A DNA stretch of 32,169 bases from Candidatus Fimicola merdigallinarum (GTDB lineage: Bacteria > Bacillota > Clostridia > Lachnospirales > Anaerotignaceae), in the NCBI GenBank assembly GCA_017694425.1, contig JADIMX010000089.1, forward strand, positions 1 to 32,169, given 5' to 3'. The notes beneath the pieces are model-generated. The model searched no databases. It saw nothing but the letters and a program-made list of their open reading frames with translations, and was not told the DNA's origin. Shown piece by piece: positions 25,758-32,169 of this stretch. Numbering within the stretch: position 1 is the stretch's first letter; each line of letters opens with the position of its first letter. The translations under genes and the position numbers were made by a program.

Positions 25758-26231
25758 TTAGCAATTAAATAACAATTTTGCAAGTAATTCTTCTGCTTTT
25801 TCTTTAACAATATTATCAGAAAGTATTATCTCGCTTACAATAATCTGTTTCGCATTTTTAAGCATACTTTTTTCTGTCCCAGATAAATTATGGTCTTTTC
25901 CTCTCTTTTCAAGGTTTTTAGCCACTTCCATAACCTCTATAAGTCTACCTGTCTTTATTTTTTCAAGATTTTCTTTATATCTTTTATTCCATTTTTCAGA
26001 AGATACTATATCATAAGAATTAACATTTTTTATTGTATCCATAATCTCATTTTTAGAAGAAACCTTTCTAACTCCTATATCCTCAGCTTTTTTAGCCGAA
26101 ATTTTAATCTTCATTCCACCAAATATAGTTGATATTAAGTAGTAATATTTACCCTCATCATTTTTAACAACATCATCAATTATAGCTCCACCATAAGAAG
26201 GATATACAATTTTATCACCTTTAGAAAACAT
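25758..26231 (-). CDS. CarD family transcriptional regulator
   Basis: A 157-residue CarD/CdnL-type protein. The N-terminal Tudor-like RNA-polymerase-interacting domain (FSKGDKIVYPSYGGAII ... YYYLISTIFGGMKIKIS) binds the polymerase beta subunit. A helical C-terminal domain (about 70-155) touches the promoter upstream edge of the -10. Members stabilise open complexes. I chose ATG 26231 because AAAGGAG lies 8 bases upstream and the family begins MFSKGDKIVYP; a GTG three codons earlier sits directly against that ribosome binding site. First gene of carD-yacL-ispD-rnhA, with 56 bp to yacL. Its own promoter is not clear. Confidence 0.93.
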   Translation of the reverse strand: MFSKGDKIVYPSYGGAIIDDVVKNDEGKYYYLISTIFGGMKIKISAKKAEDIGVRKVSSKNEIMDTIKNVNSYDIVSSEKWNKRYKENLEKIKTGRLIEVMEVAKNLEKRGKDHNLSGTEKSMLKNAKQIIVSEIILSDNIVKEKAEELLAKLLFNC

Positions 26232-26412
26232 TACAATCACTCCTTTATCAATCTATAAAATCAAAATAACATATTTTTATTATTGTTGACATAATTTAAA
26301 GAATATATGCCAACTAAACCTTAATTTAGCAATATTTTTTATTATTATATCATTTTTATGTAAATAAATCAAAGACTGTACACTATTTTTGAGTTTTTAA
26401 TTCTAAACAATA

Positions 26413-26427
26413 TAGTATTAAATACTA
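26413..26427. promoter_or_regulatory. Perfect 15-bp dyad upstream of degV
   Basis: TAGTATT-A-AATACTA is an exact palindrome about 30 bp upstream of the degV -35 element, in the divergent carD-degV spacer. Its TAGTA-N5-TACTA spacing is like the fatty-acid regulator FapR operator as I recall it; this is only suggestive. Confidence 0.4.
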
Positions 26428-26455
26428 CATTATGCCGTTTTAAATATTTTTACCA

Positions 26456-26484
26456 TTGCAAAAGTATATTTTTTTTGATATATT
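26456..26484 (+). promoter_or_regulatory. Promoter of degV
   Basis: TTGCAA (26456-26461), a 17-bp spacer and TATATT (26479-26484) with an extended -10 TGA, giving a leader of about 38 nt. Confidence 0.65.
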
Positions 26485-26528
26485 AATACTAATAATAGTT
26501 TAAAGTTCAAAATTTTGAGGAGGATTAT

Positions 26529-27419
26529 ATGGCTGATTTTCAGATTTTTAGTGATGGCTCTTGCGATATAGAACGTAATCTTGCCAAAGAAAATAATATA
26601 AAAATAATTCCTTACTACGTTTCATTAAATCATACAGATTATTTTAAAGAAGTAGAAGAGCTTCCATTGGAAGAATTTTATAAAGAGATGATAGGTAAAA
26701 ATGTTTTTCCTAAGACATCATTACCTTCTGTACAGGACTATATAAACGCATTTACAGAAGACTTAGAGAAAGGAAAGGATATTCTCTGTTTTACAATAAC
26801 AACTACATTAAGTGGTTCTTATCAGTCTGCCCTTTCTGCAAAAATGATATTAGAAGAAACTTATAAAGATGCAAAGATAATTATTATAAATTCATTCCAC
26901 GCAACAGGTTCTGAAATGTTAATGGTTCTTGAGGCTGCAAGAATGCAAAGAGACGGTCTTTCTATCGAAAAAATCGCTGAAATCTGTGAAAAAATGAAGA
27001 TAGATGGAAGAATTATATTCCTTGTAGGTTCTTTAGAAAACCTTAGACGTGGTGGAAGAATCGGAAAACTTGCTGCTATATCAGGTGGTATATTAAATAT
27101 AAAACCTTTAATCGTATTAAAAGACGGTGAAATTAATGTTGGTGGCATAGCTAGAGGTATTAAAAAAGCATCTAAAAAGATTGTAGAGCTTACAACCGAA
27201 CATTTTAAAGAATCAGAAGAAAACTATAAGGATTATATATTTACAATAGGAACAACAAATCTTTTTGATGATGTAGAACCTTTAAAGGAAAATGTTTTAA
27301 AAGAATTGCCTGATGCCAATTTTATAGACCCATTCAGAATTGGTGCAACAATAGCATCTCATACCGGCAAAGATACTTTAGGTTTATGTTTTGTAAAAAA
27401 ATATGAATTTTATATGTAA
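26529..27419 (+). CDS. DegV family fatty-acid-binding protein (FakB-like)
   Basis: A 296-residue DegV/FakB protein. Such proteins hold a single fatty acid and present it to the kinase FakA for phosphorylation and entry into phospholipid synthesis. Motifs include SDGSCDIE near the N-terminus, KTSLPSVQDY, the fatty-acid carboxylate-binding stretch TTTLSGSYQSA, a SFHATGSE segment, and NLRRGGRIGK. The ATG has GAGGAGG 7 bases upstream. It is a single gene with its own promoter and terminator; the partner kinase gene is not in this window. Which chain type it binds (saturated or unsaturated) cannot be read. Confidence 0.92.
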   Translation: MADFQIFSDGSCDIERNLAKENNIKIIPYYVSLNHTDYFKEVEELPLEEFYKEMIGKNVFPKTSLPSVQDYINAFTEDLEKGKDILCFTITTTLSGSYQSALSAKMILEETYKDAKIIIINSFHATGSEMLMVLEAARMQRDGLSIEKIAEICEKMKIDGRIIFLVGSLENLRRGGRIGKLAAISGGILNIKPLIVLKDGEINVGGIARGIKKASKKIVELTTEHFKESEENYKDYIFTIGTTNLFDDVEPLKENVLKELPDANFIDPFRIGATIASHTGKDTLGLCFVKKYEFYM

Positions 27420-27420
27420 A

Positions 27421-27450
27421 AAAAGCTGAATACTTATGTATTCAGCTTTT
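27421..27450. terminator. Bidirectional terminator between degV and putP
   Basis: AAAAGCTGAATAC/GTATTCAGCTTTT (27421-27433 with 27438-27450), a perfect 13-bp stem, TTAT loop, with T-runs on both strands. Confidence 0.88.
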
Positions 27451-27454
27451 TATT

Positions 27455-28939
27455 TTATATATTTGTTGTTTTAAGTGAGTCAAACTCATCTGTCATTTCT
27501 TTTGATGGCTCTTTATCTATAAGGCTAACAATTACTATAGCTATTACAGATACAATAAATCCAGGTATGATTTCGTAAATCTGGAATATTCCGCCCATAC
27601 CTTTTAATAAAATCCAAATGATAGTTGTAAGTCCACCTGCTATAATACCAGCAACAGCACCTTTTCTTGTCATTCTTCTCCAGTAAAGACTTAAAAGCAC
27701 AGTAGGACCAAATGTTGCACCAAAACCTGCCCAAGCATAGCTTACAAGACCAAATATACTGCTTTCAGGGTCAAGAGCTATAAATATAGCAATAACAGAA
27801 ACAACAACAACTGTTATACGGCTTATGTGTATAAGCTCTCTATCTGAGGCACTAGGTTTTATAAAGGCTTTATAAATATCCTCTGACACAGCAGAAGCTG
27901 TAACTAAAAGCTGTGAATCACAAGTACTCATTGTTGCAGCAAGTATAGCTGAAAGAAGAATACCAGCAACTACTGGGTGGAAAAGCTGTTTTGAAAGCTC
28001 CATAAATATTGTTTCGTGAGCACCGTTTAAAAGTGGTGCATCTTTAAAGTAAGCAACACCAACTATACCAACCATTATAGCACAAGTAAGAGAAACGATA
28101 ACCCAAACCATAGCTATTATTCTAGCCGGTCTAACCTCTTTAGAAGTTCTTATGGCCATAAAACGAGCGAGAATATGAGGCTGTCCAAAGTAGCCAAGTC
28201 CCCAACCTAAACCTGTTAAAACCACAATCCAAGATATATTAGTACCATTAGGTATAATGTCAAAAGCCCCTGAATGTGTAGCATTTACAATCTCCATAGT
28301 ATTTTCAAGTCCACCAAACATCTTAAGGACTGTAAATGGTATTACTATTATAGCAAAAAACATCATAGCTCCCTGAACAAGGTCAGTCCAACATACAGCC
28401 TTAAAACCACCTGAACAAGTGTATATTACAACTATTGCTGCACCTATAATAAGACCTGTTGTATAATTTAAGCCAAATACCGTCTGGAAAAGTTTAGCAC
28501 CTGTAACAAAGGCAGATGATGTGTACACTAAGAAGAATATAAGTATAAAAAGTGCAGTTACTATTCTTAATATTCTTGAATTATCTTTAAATCTGTTTTC
28601 GAAATAATCCGGCATAGTAAGAGCATTGCCTGATATTTCTGTATACTGTCTAAGTCTTTTAGCTACTACAAGCCAGTTGATATATGTTCCCAAAGCAAGA
28701 CCTATAGCTGTCCATATAGCCTCCTGAGAACCTACTGCACTTAAATAAGCAAGTCCTGGAAGACCAGTTAAAAGCCAACCACTCATATCTGATGCCTGAG
28801 CACTAAGTGACGCAACCCAAACATTTAAAGAACGTCCACCAAGTATATAGTCTGCCATATCCTCATTTTTATTTGAGAAAAATAGACCTATACCTAGCAT
28901 TCCTAAAATATAAATTAAAAAAACTATTGCATACGTCAT
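27455..28939 (-). CDS. putP: Sodium/proline symporter (SSS family)
   Basis: A 494-residue sodium:solute symporter with about 13 hydrophobic segments, closest in pattern to PutP/OpuE. The early segment DYILGGRSLNVWVASLSAQ and the run ASDMSGWLLTGLPGLAY form the conserved Na+- and proline-binding region. The segment ATMSTCDSQLLVTASAVSED (about 335-354) is the other signature. Length matches PutP (about 490-500). It imports proline with Na+ for nutrition or osmoprotection. The ATG at 28939 has AAAGGAG 10 bases upstream. No proline-catabolism gene is next to it. Its leader begins with a hairpin (see 29042-29073). Confidence 0.92.
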   Translation of the reverse strand: MTYAIVFLIYILGMLGIGLFFSNKNEDMADYILGGRSLNVWVASLSAQASDMSGWLLTGLPGLAYLSAVGSQEAIWTAIGLALGTYINWLVVAKRLRQYTEISGNALTMPDYFENRFKDNSRILRIVTALFILIFFLVYTSSAFVTGAKLFQTVFGLNYTTGLIIGAAIVVIYTCSGGFKAVCWTDLVQGAMMFFAIIVIPFTVLKMFGGLENTMEIVNATHSGAFDIIPNGTNISWIVVLTGLGWGLGYFGQPHILARFMAIRTSKEVRPARIIAMVWVIVSLTCAIMVGIVGVAYFKDAPLLNGAHETIFMELSKQLFHPVVAGILLSAILAATMSTCDSQLLVTASAVSEDIYKAFIKPSASDRELIHISRITVVVVSVIAIFIALDPESSIFGLVSYAWAGFGATFGPTVLLSLYWRRMTRKGAVAGIIAGGLTTIIWILLKGMGGIFQIYEIIPGFIVSVIAIVIVSLIDKEPSKEMTDEFDSLKTTNI

Positions 28940-29041
28940 TAAAATGAACTCCTTTCAAAAAAATTAACCTCTTTATTAATAATTCCAATATGTATCCAAA
29001 ATAAATTCTTAATCTTTGCGAGGTTTTTCTAAAATATATAA

Positions 29042-29073
29042 AATAGGCAGGGTTGACGTATACCTGCCCTATT
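29042..29073 (-). promoter_or_regulatory. Hairpin at the 5' end of the putP leader
   Basis: AATAGGGCAGG/CCTGCCTATT with one bulged base (29063-29073 with 29042-29051), starting a few bases after the predicted RNA start. There is no strong T-run, so it is more likely a 5'-end stabiliser or regulatory hairpin than a terminator. Confidence 0.5.
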
Positions 29074-29083
29074 ATCTAAATTA

Positions 29084-29111
29084 TTATTACAAAAGAATGT
29101 GATATTGTCAA
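29084..29111 (-). promoter_or_regulatory. Probable promoter of putP
   Basis: TTGACA (29106-29111) with TAATAA at a 16-bp spacing (29084-29089), or AATAAT at 17. It gives a leader of about 140 nt. Confidence 0.5.
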
Positions 29112-29209
29112 TACTTTGTATAATTATGACAGTATTTTATATAAAACAAAAACTATATTGTTACATTTAAAAAAAGTTAAAATTTTAATTATATATGTAG
29201 TATTTTTTC

Positions 29210-29241
29210 TTGAAAACTCAAGATTTTTGTTGTAAACTCAA
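29210..29241 (+). repeat. Two 20-bp-spaced dyads before the ABC-F gene
   Basis: TTGAAAACTCAA (29210-29221) and TTGTAAACTCAA (29230-29241) differ by one base, start exactly 20 bp apart, and each is itself a TTG...CAA dyad. They lie 32-63 bp before the ATG. Confidence 0.55.
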
Positions 29242-29272
29242 CAGAGCGACTATATTTTTAAGGAGTTTTGAA

Positions 29273-30829
29273 ATGAGTATTTTAAATGTAACAAATTTAA
29301 GTCACGGTTTCGGTGACAGAGCTATTTTCAATAACGTTTCTTTCCGTCTTTTAAAAGGTGAGCACGTTGGCTTTATAGGTGCTAACGGCGAAGGAAAGTC
29401 AACTTTTATGAATATTGTAACAGGTAAACTTCAGCCTGACGAAGGAAAAATCGAGTGGGCAAAAAATGTTCGTGTTGGATACCTTGACCAGCACACAGTT
29501 TTAGAAAAAGGTATGACAATACGAGATGTATTAAAGTCTGCATTCTCCTATCTTTTCGATATGGAGGCAAAAATGAATGAAATGTATGGCAAAATGGGTG
29601 ACGCCTCCCCTGAGGAGCTTGAGGCTCTTATGGAGGAAACAGGAACTATACAGGATTTACTTGATACTCACGACTTTTATATTATAGATTCTAAAGTTGA
29701 GGAAGTTGGTAGAGCCTTAGGTCTTGAAGATATAGGCTTTGACAAAGATGTAACTGAACTTAGTGGTGGTCAGAGAACAAAGGTACTTTTAGGTAAACTT
29801 CTTCTTGAAAAACCAGATATTCTTCTTCTTGACGAGCCTACAAACTACCTTGATGTTCAGCATATTGAGTGGTTAAAAAGATACTTAAACGAGTACGAAA
29901 ACGCATTTATACTTATATCTCACGATATACCTTTCTTAAATAGCGTTATAAATCTTATTTACCACGTTGAAAATCAGGAAATAAACAGATACGTTGGTGA
30001 TTATGACAAGTTCCAAGAAATATATGCTATGAAAAAAGCACAGCTTGAGGCTGCCTATAAAAGACAGCAACAGGAAATTGACGAGCTTAAAGACTTCGTT
30101 GCTAGAAATAAAGCTAGAGTTTCAACAAGAAATATGGCTATGTCAAGACAGAAAAAACTTGATAAAATGGATATAATCGAACTTGCAAAGGAAAAACCAA
30201 AGCCAGAGTTTAACTTTAAAGAAGATAGAGCCTCCGGAAGATATATTTTTAAAACAACTGACCTTGTTATAGGTTATGATGAGCCTTTATCAAAACCATT
30301 AAATATAGAAATGGAAAGAGGTCAGAAGATAGTTTTAACAGGTGCTAATGGTATCGGTAAGACTACTCTATTAAAAAGTATTTTAGGTCTTATACCGTCT
30401 GTTTCAGGTAAAGTTGAGCTTGGCGACTATTTAAGCATAGGATACTTTGAGCAGGAGAAAAAATACGAAAACAATATAAGCTGTATTGACGAAATATGGC
30501 AGGAGTTCCCATCATTTAACCAGTACGAAGTACGTTCTGCCCTTGCTAAATGTGGTCTTACAACACAGCACATAGAAAGTATGGTTAAAGTTTTAAGTGG
30601 TGGCGAGCAGGCAAAAGTTAGACTTTGTAAGCTTATAAATAGAGAAAGTAATCTTCTTGTACTTGACGAGCCTACAAATCACCTTGATGTTGATGCTAAA
30701 GATGAGCTTAAACGTGCTTTAAAAGAATACAAAGGAAGTATACTCCTTATATGTCACGAGCCTGAGTTCTATGACGGTCTTGCAACTGATGTATGGAACT
30801 GCGAAAACTGGACAACAAAACATATTTAA
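29273..30829 (+). CDS. ABC-F family ATPase (ribosome-associated)
   Basis: A 518-residue soluble protein with two ABC ATPase domains and no membrane segment, typical of ABC-F translation factors that bind the ribosomal E site. Domain 1: Walker A GANGEGKST (36-44), signature LSGGQ (163-167), Walker B ending D187-E188. A charged interdomain linker (about 250-315) follows. Domain 2: Walker A GANGIGKTT (357-365), signature LSGGE (441-445), Walker B ending D465-E466. Length and sequence fit the YkpA/YbiT-like housekeeping group rather than the known antibiotic-resistance types. I chose ATG 29273 because AAGGAG lies 7-8 bases upstream; an in-frame TTG at 29210 lacks one and falls in a repeat. A terminator follows directly. 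Confidence 0.93.
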   Translation: MSILNVTNLSHGFGDRAIFNNVSFRLLKGEHVGFIGANGEGKSTFMNIVTGKLQPDEGKIEWAKNVRVGYLDQHTVLEKGMTIRDVLKSAFSYLFDMEAKMNEMYGKMGDASPEELEALMEETGTIQDLLDTHDFYIIDSKVEEVGRALGLEDIGFDKDVTELSGGQRTKVLLGKLLLEKPDILLLDEPTNYLDVQHIEWLKRYLNEYENAFILISHDIPFLNSVINLIYHVENQEINRYVGDYDKFQEIYAMKKAQLEAAYKRQQQEIDELKDFVARNKARVSTRNMAMSRQKKLDKMDIIELAKEKPKPEFNFKEDRASGRYIFKTTDLVIGYDEPLSKPLNIEMERGQKIVLTGANGIGKTTLLKSILGLIPSVSGKVELGDYLSIGYFEQEKKYENNISCIDEIWQEFPSFNQYEVRSALAKCGLTTQHIESMVKVLSGGEQAKVRLCKLINRESNLLVLDEPTNHLDVDAKDELKRALKEYKGSILLICHEPEFYDGLATDVWNCENWTTKHI

Positions 30830-30836
30830 AATAAAA

Positions 30837-30866
30837 AGGCGACTTGAGTTTATATTCAAGTCGCTA
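30837..30866. terminator. Bidirectional terminator between the ABC-F gene and the racemase pseudogene
   Basis: GCGACTTGA/TCAAGTCGC (30839-30847 with 30856-30864), 8-nt loop, with T-rich sequence on both strands. Confidence 0.85.
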
Positions 30867-30881
30867 TTTTTTATTTAACCA

Positions 30882-31521
30882 CTACTCAATAGATTTTATG
30901 GCAGCTATTTCTGCGTGTATCAAAGTAGTATCGAAAAGAGGTATTTCCGTATCTTTCTGATTTACAAGAAGACCTATTTCTGTACAACCTAAAATAATGC
31001 CCTCTGCCCCTCTTTCTGATAACTCGGAAATAATATTCAAATATTTCTCCCTTGATTTATCTGATACAATTCCAAGACATAACTCATCATAAATTACGCT
31101 GTTAACAACTTCAATACCATTGTCATTAGGAATTACAACCTCTATACCATTTTGCTCTAAAATACTTTTATAAAAATCTTCTTTCATAGTATATTTTGTT
31201 CCTAATAATCCAACCTTCTTAATATTATGCTTTTTCAACTGAATAGCTGTCATATCAGCAATATGTAAAATCGGAATATTTATTTTTTTAGTAATTTCAG
31301 GCACAATTTTATGCATAGTATTAGTACATATTACAATAAAATCTGCCCCTGCTTTCTCCATTTGACTGGTATTTTTCAATTTCATAGAAATCAACACTAT
31401 CTAAAATACATTTAGCAGAATGTAATCCACCAAGTTTATTTTTAATAGTTTCATTAATTACTTGATAATATGTTACTGTACTTTCCCAACTGATACCACC
31501 AATTAATCCTATTCTTTTCAC
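30882..31521 (-). pseudogene. Aspartate/glutamate racemase family gene, broken by an internal deletion
   Basis: Two overlapping reading frames together form an Asp/Glu racemase. The first (GTG at 31521, ribosome binding site GAGGTG) begins MKRIGLIGGISWESTVTYYQ and runs in frame to about YQSNGE. The rest is in another frame, from QMEKAGADFIVICTNTMHK to the end at 30882, including both catalytic-cysteine segments CTNTMHK and GCTEIGLL. About 16-17 residues that link these parts in intact homologues, by my memory of the family, are absent. At the break (31355-31364) the sequence CAAATGGAGA reads as the end of one part and the start of the other, as if a deletion of roughly 50 bp joined two short direct repeats and shifted the frame. 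Promoter and terminator remain, so decay looks recent. Two separate proteins are unlikely, since neither would fold as a racemase. Confidence 0.82.
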
Positions 31522-31539
31522 ATAATCACCTCTAGCATA

Positions 31540-31568
31540 ATTATAGCATTTTTACTATATTAATTCAA
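31540..31568 (-). promoter_or_regulatory. Promoter of the racemase pseudogene
   Basis: TTGAAT (31563-31568), a 17-bp spacer and TATAAT (31540-31545), intact on the minus strand. Confidence 0.7.
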
Positions 31569-31589
31569 TTATATTATTTTATAGGAAAT

Positions 31590-31618
31590 AAAAAACAGCG
31601 ATAAAAATATCGCTGTTT
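31590..31618 (-). terminator. Intrinsic terminator after yajC
   Basis: AAACAGCGATA/TATCGCTGTTT (31593-31603 with 31608-31618), a perfect 11-bp stem with a 4-nt loop and a T-run (TTTTTTATTTCC) on the minus strand. Confidence 0.88.
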
Positions 31619-31627
31619 CATTTAATA

Positions 31628-32086
31628 TTAGTCTTCTTTTTTGCCAAAGCCTAAGAATGATTTTTTAGGTTTTTCTTCAACAACAGGTTCTGGCTCTTTG
31701 TTTGAAAGATTAGGTGTTCTAATAAGAGCAACCTCCTGTTTTAATACAGGGATACGGATACCTTTGTTTGTACCAAATTCAACAATGTAGCACTCAGCTG
31801 TTATATCAGCTATAACACCATACATACCATTGTTTAATAAAACTGAATCTCCTACTTTAATTGTAGAACGCATAGCTTCTGCTTCTGCTTCTCTCTTTTT
31901 CTGTGGTCTAATAGAGAAGAAATATAACGCCCCAAAGATAACTACACAGTATACAACTATCATCATTATAGGGTTAGACATAAGTCCACCTGTTGCCTGT
32001 GCTGTATTGTTAGTAGCTTCAGCTGTACCTGTACCACTACCTACAATAGCACTTGTTCCACTAAGTAAGTACATAAATTTAGCCAT
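31628..32086 (-). CDS. yajC: Preprotein translocase accessory subunit YajC
   Basis: A 152-residue YajC, a small single-span membrane protein associated with the SecDF part of the Sec translocon. The membrane span (about 38-58, PIMMIVVYCVVIFGALYFF) runs into the family motif IRPQKKREAEAE. It is followed by the conserved cytoplasmic beta region KVGDSVLLNNGMYGVI. It is longer than the usual 85-110 residues, with a 35-residue Gly/Thr/Ala-rich N-terminal part and a charged C-terminal tail (KPKKSFLGFGKKED). The ATG at 32086 has AGGAGAG 7 bases upstream. Its usual neighbours (tgt upstream, secD/secF downstream) are not seen; the downstream side holds the racemase pseudogene and the upstream side is cut by the window edge. 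Confidence 0.93.
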   Translation of the reverse strand: MAKFMYLLSGTSAIVGSGTGTAEATNNTAQATGGLMSNPIMMIVVYCVVIFGALYFFSIRPQKKREAEAEAMRSTIKVGDSVLLNNGMYGVIADITAECYIVEFGTNKGIRIPVLKQEVALIRTPNLSNKEPEPVVEEKPKKSFLGFGKKED

Positions 32087-32107
32087 TAAAACTCTCTCCT
32101 TTTTAAC

Positions 32108-32128
32108 TTATTATTCCAAGAATAATAA
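32108..32128. other. Small hairpin upstream of yajC
   Basis: TTATTATTC/GAATAATAA (32108-32116 with 32120-32128) with a 3-nt loop. Being purely AT-rich in most pairs, it is weak; it may be leader structure or the end of an upstream unit beyond the window. Confidence 0.35.
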
Positions 32129-32169
32129 AATATAATACTTAAATTATATTAAAATTAGATAATATAGTC

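Larger units (their letters stand above)
28940..29272. other. Divergent spacer between putP and the ABC-F gene (333 bp)
   Basis: No coding region is supported here. It holds the putP promoter and leader hairpin (29042-29111), the separate paired arms AACCTC/GAGGTT flanking the putP leader, AT-rich sequence with no clear ABC-F promoter (about 29112-29205), and two dyad repeats just before the ABC-F ribosome binding site (29210-29241). Confidence 0.6.

Noticed and set aside
26232-26400. Promoter for carD in the divergent spacer
   Set aside because: Several TTG- and TATA-like hexamers occur but none pair at 16-18 bp well enough to support a call.
29042-29200. Known riboswitch (Na+, T-box or similar) in front of putP
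   Set aside because: I could not find the conserved cores of these classes; only simple hairpins are visible.
29210-29272. Extended N-terminus of the ABC-F protein from TTG 29210
   Set aside because: No ribosome binding site, the extension does not resemble the family, and it overlaps the dyad repeats; ATG 29273 has AAGGAG at good spacing.
31321-31521. A separate 66-residue small protein
   Set aside because: Its sequence is the N-terminal part of a racemase and it ends in out-of-frame residues after the deletion point.

Overview
The window is AT-rich (about one third GC by eye) chromosomal DNA from a low-GC, Gram-positive anaerobe-type Firmicute, most likely class Clostridia. The evidence is the gene set and order: mltG-trmR-U32 as in the Bacillus yrrL-yrrM-yrrO cluster, carD-yacL-ispD, a ClpC with a UVR linker, ZapA next to a U32 protein, a YtgP-type MurJ, FakB/DegV, and strong AGGAGG-type ribosome binding sites with many GTG and TTG starts. 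I cannot name a genus. I see no phage, integrase, insertion sequence, CRISPR array, tRNA or rRNA. The window is mostly core housekeeping DNA, with nearly all genes on the minus strand.

Layout from left to right: marR regulator (-); the mltG-trmR-U32 operon (-), joining a cell-wall terminase to the tRNA wobble-uridine 5-methoxyuridine pathway; clpC (-) alone with a near-consensus promoter; a GH13 amylase and an RluA-type pseudouridine synthase (-); a Nudix hydrolase and a small acidic, Cys-rich membrane protein (-); then a cell-envelope/division block (-) of an unusually long ZapA, a double-domain U32 protein (RlhA-like), a SEDS (RodA/FtsW) glycosyltransferase and its class B PBP. Upstream of zapA is an apparent stand-alone small RNA gene with its own promoter and terminator, followed by a BofC-C-like membrane protein (-).

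The right half holds a MATE transporter (+), typA-murJ (-), cspA (-), carD, yacL, ispD and rnhA (-), degV/fakB (+), putP (-), an ABC-F ATPase (+), an aspartate-racemase pseudogene broken by an internal deletion (-), and yajC (-). Intrinsic terminators separate most units, and three are placed between convergent genes so that they can work in both directions.

Most unusual points: (1) the roughly 110-nt small RNA candidate at 16910-17019, whose hairpin loop carries CUCCCC; (2) the ZapA with at least eight 31-residue tandem coiled-coil repeats; (3) a strong terminator wedged between zapA and the ribosome binding site of the next gene; (4) the racemase pseudogene, whose break lies at a 10-bp sequence readable in both frames, as expected from a repeat-mediated deletion. 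I did not find a clear new multi-gene system.
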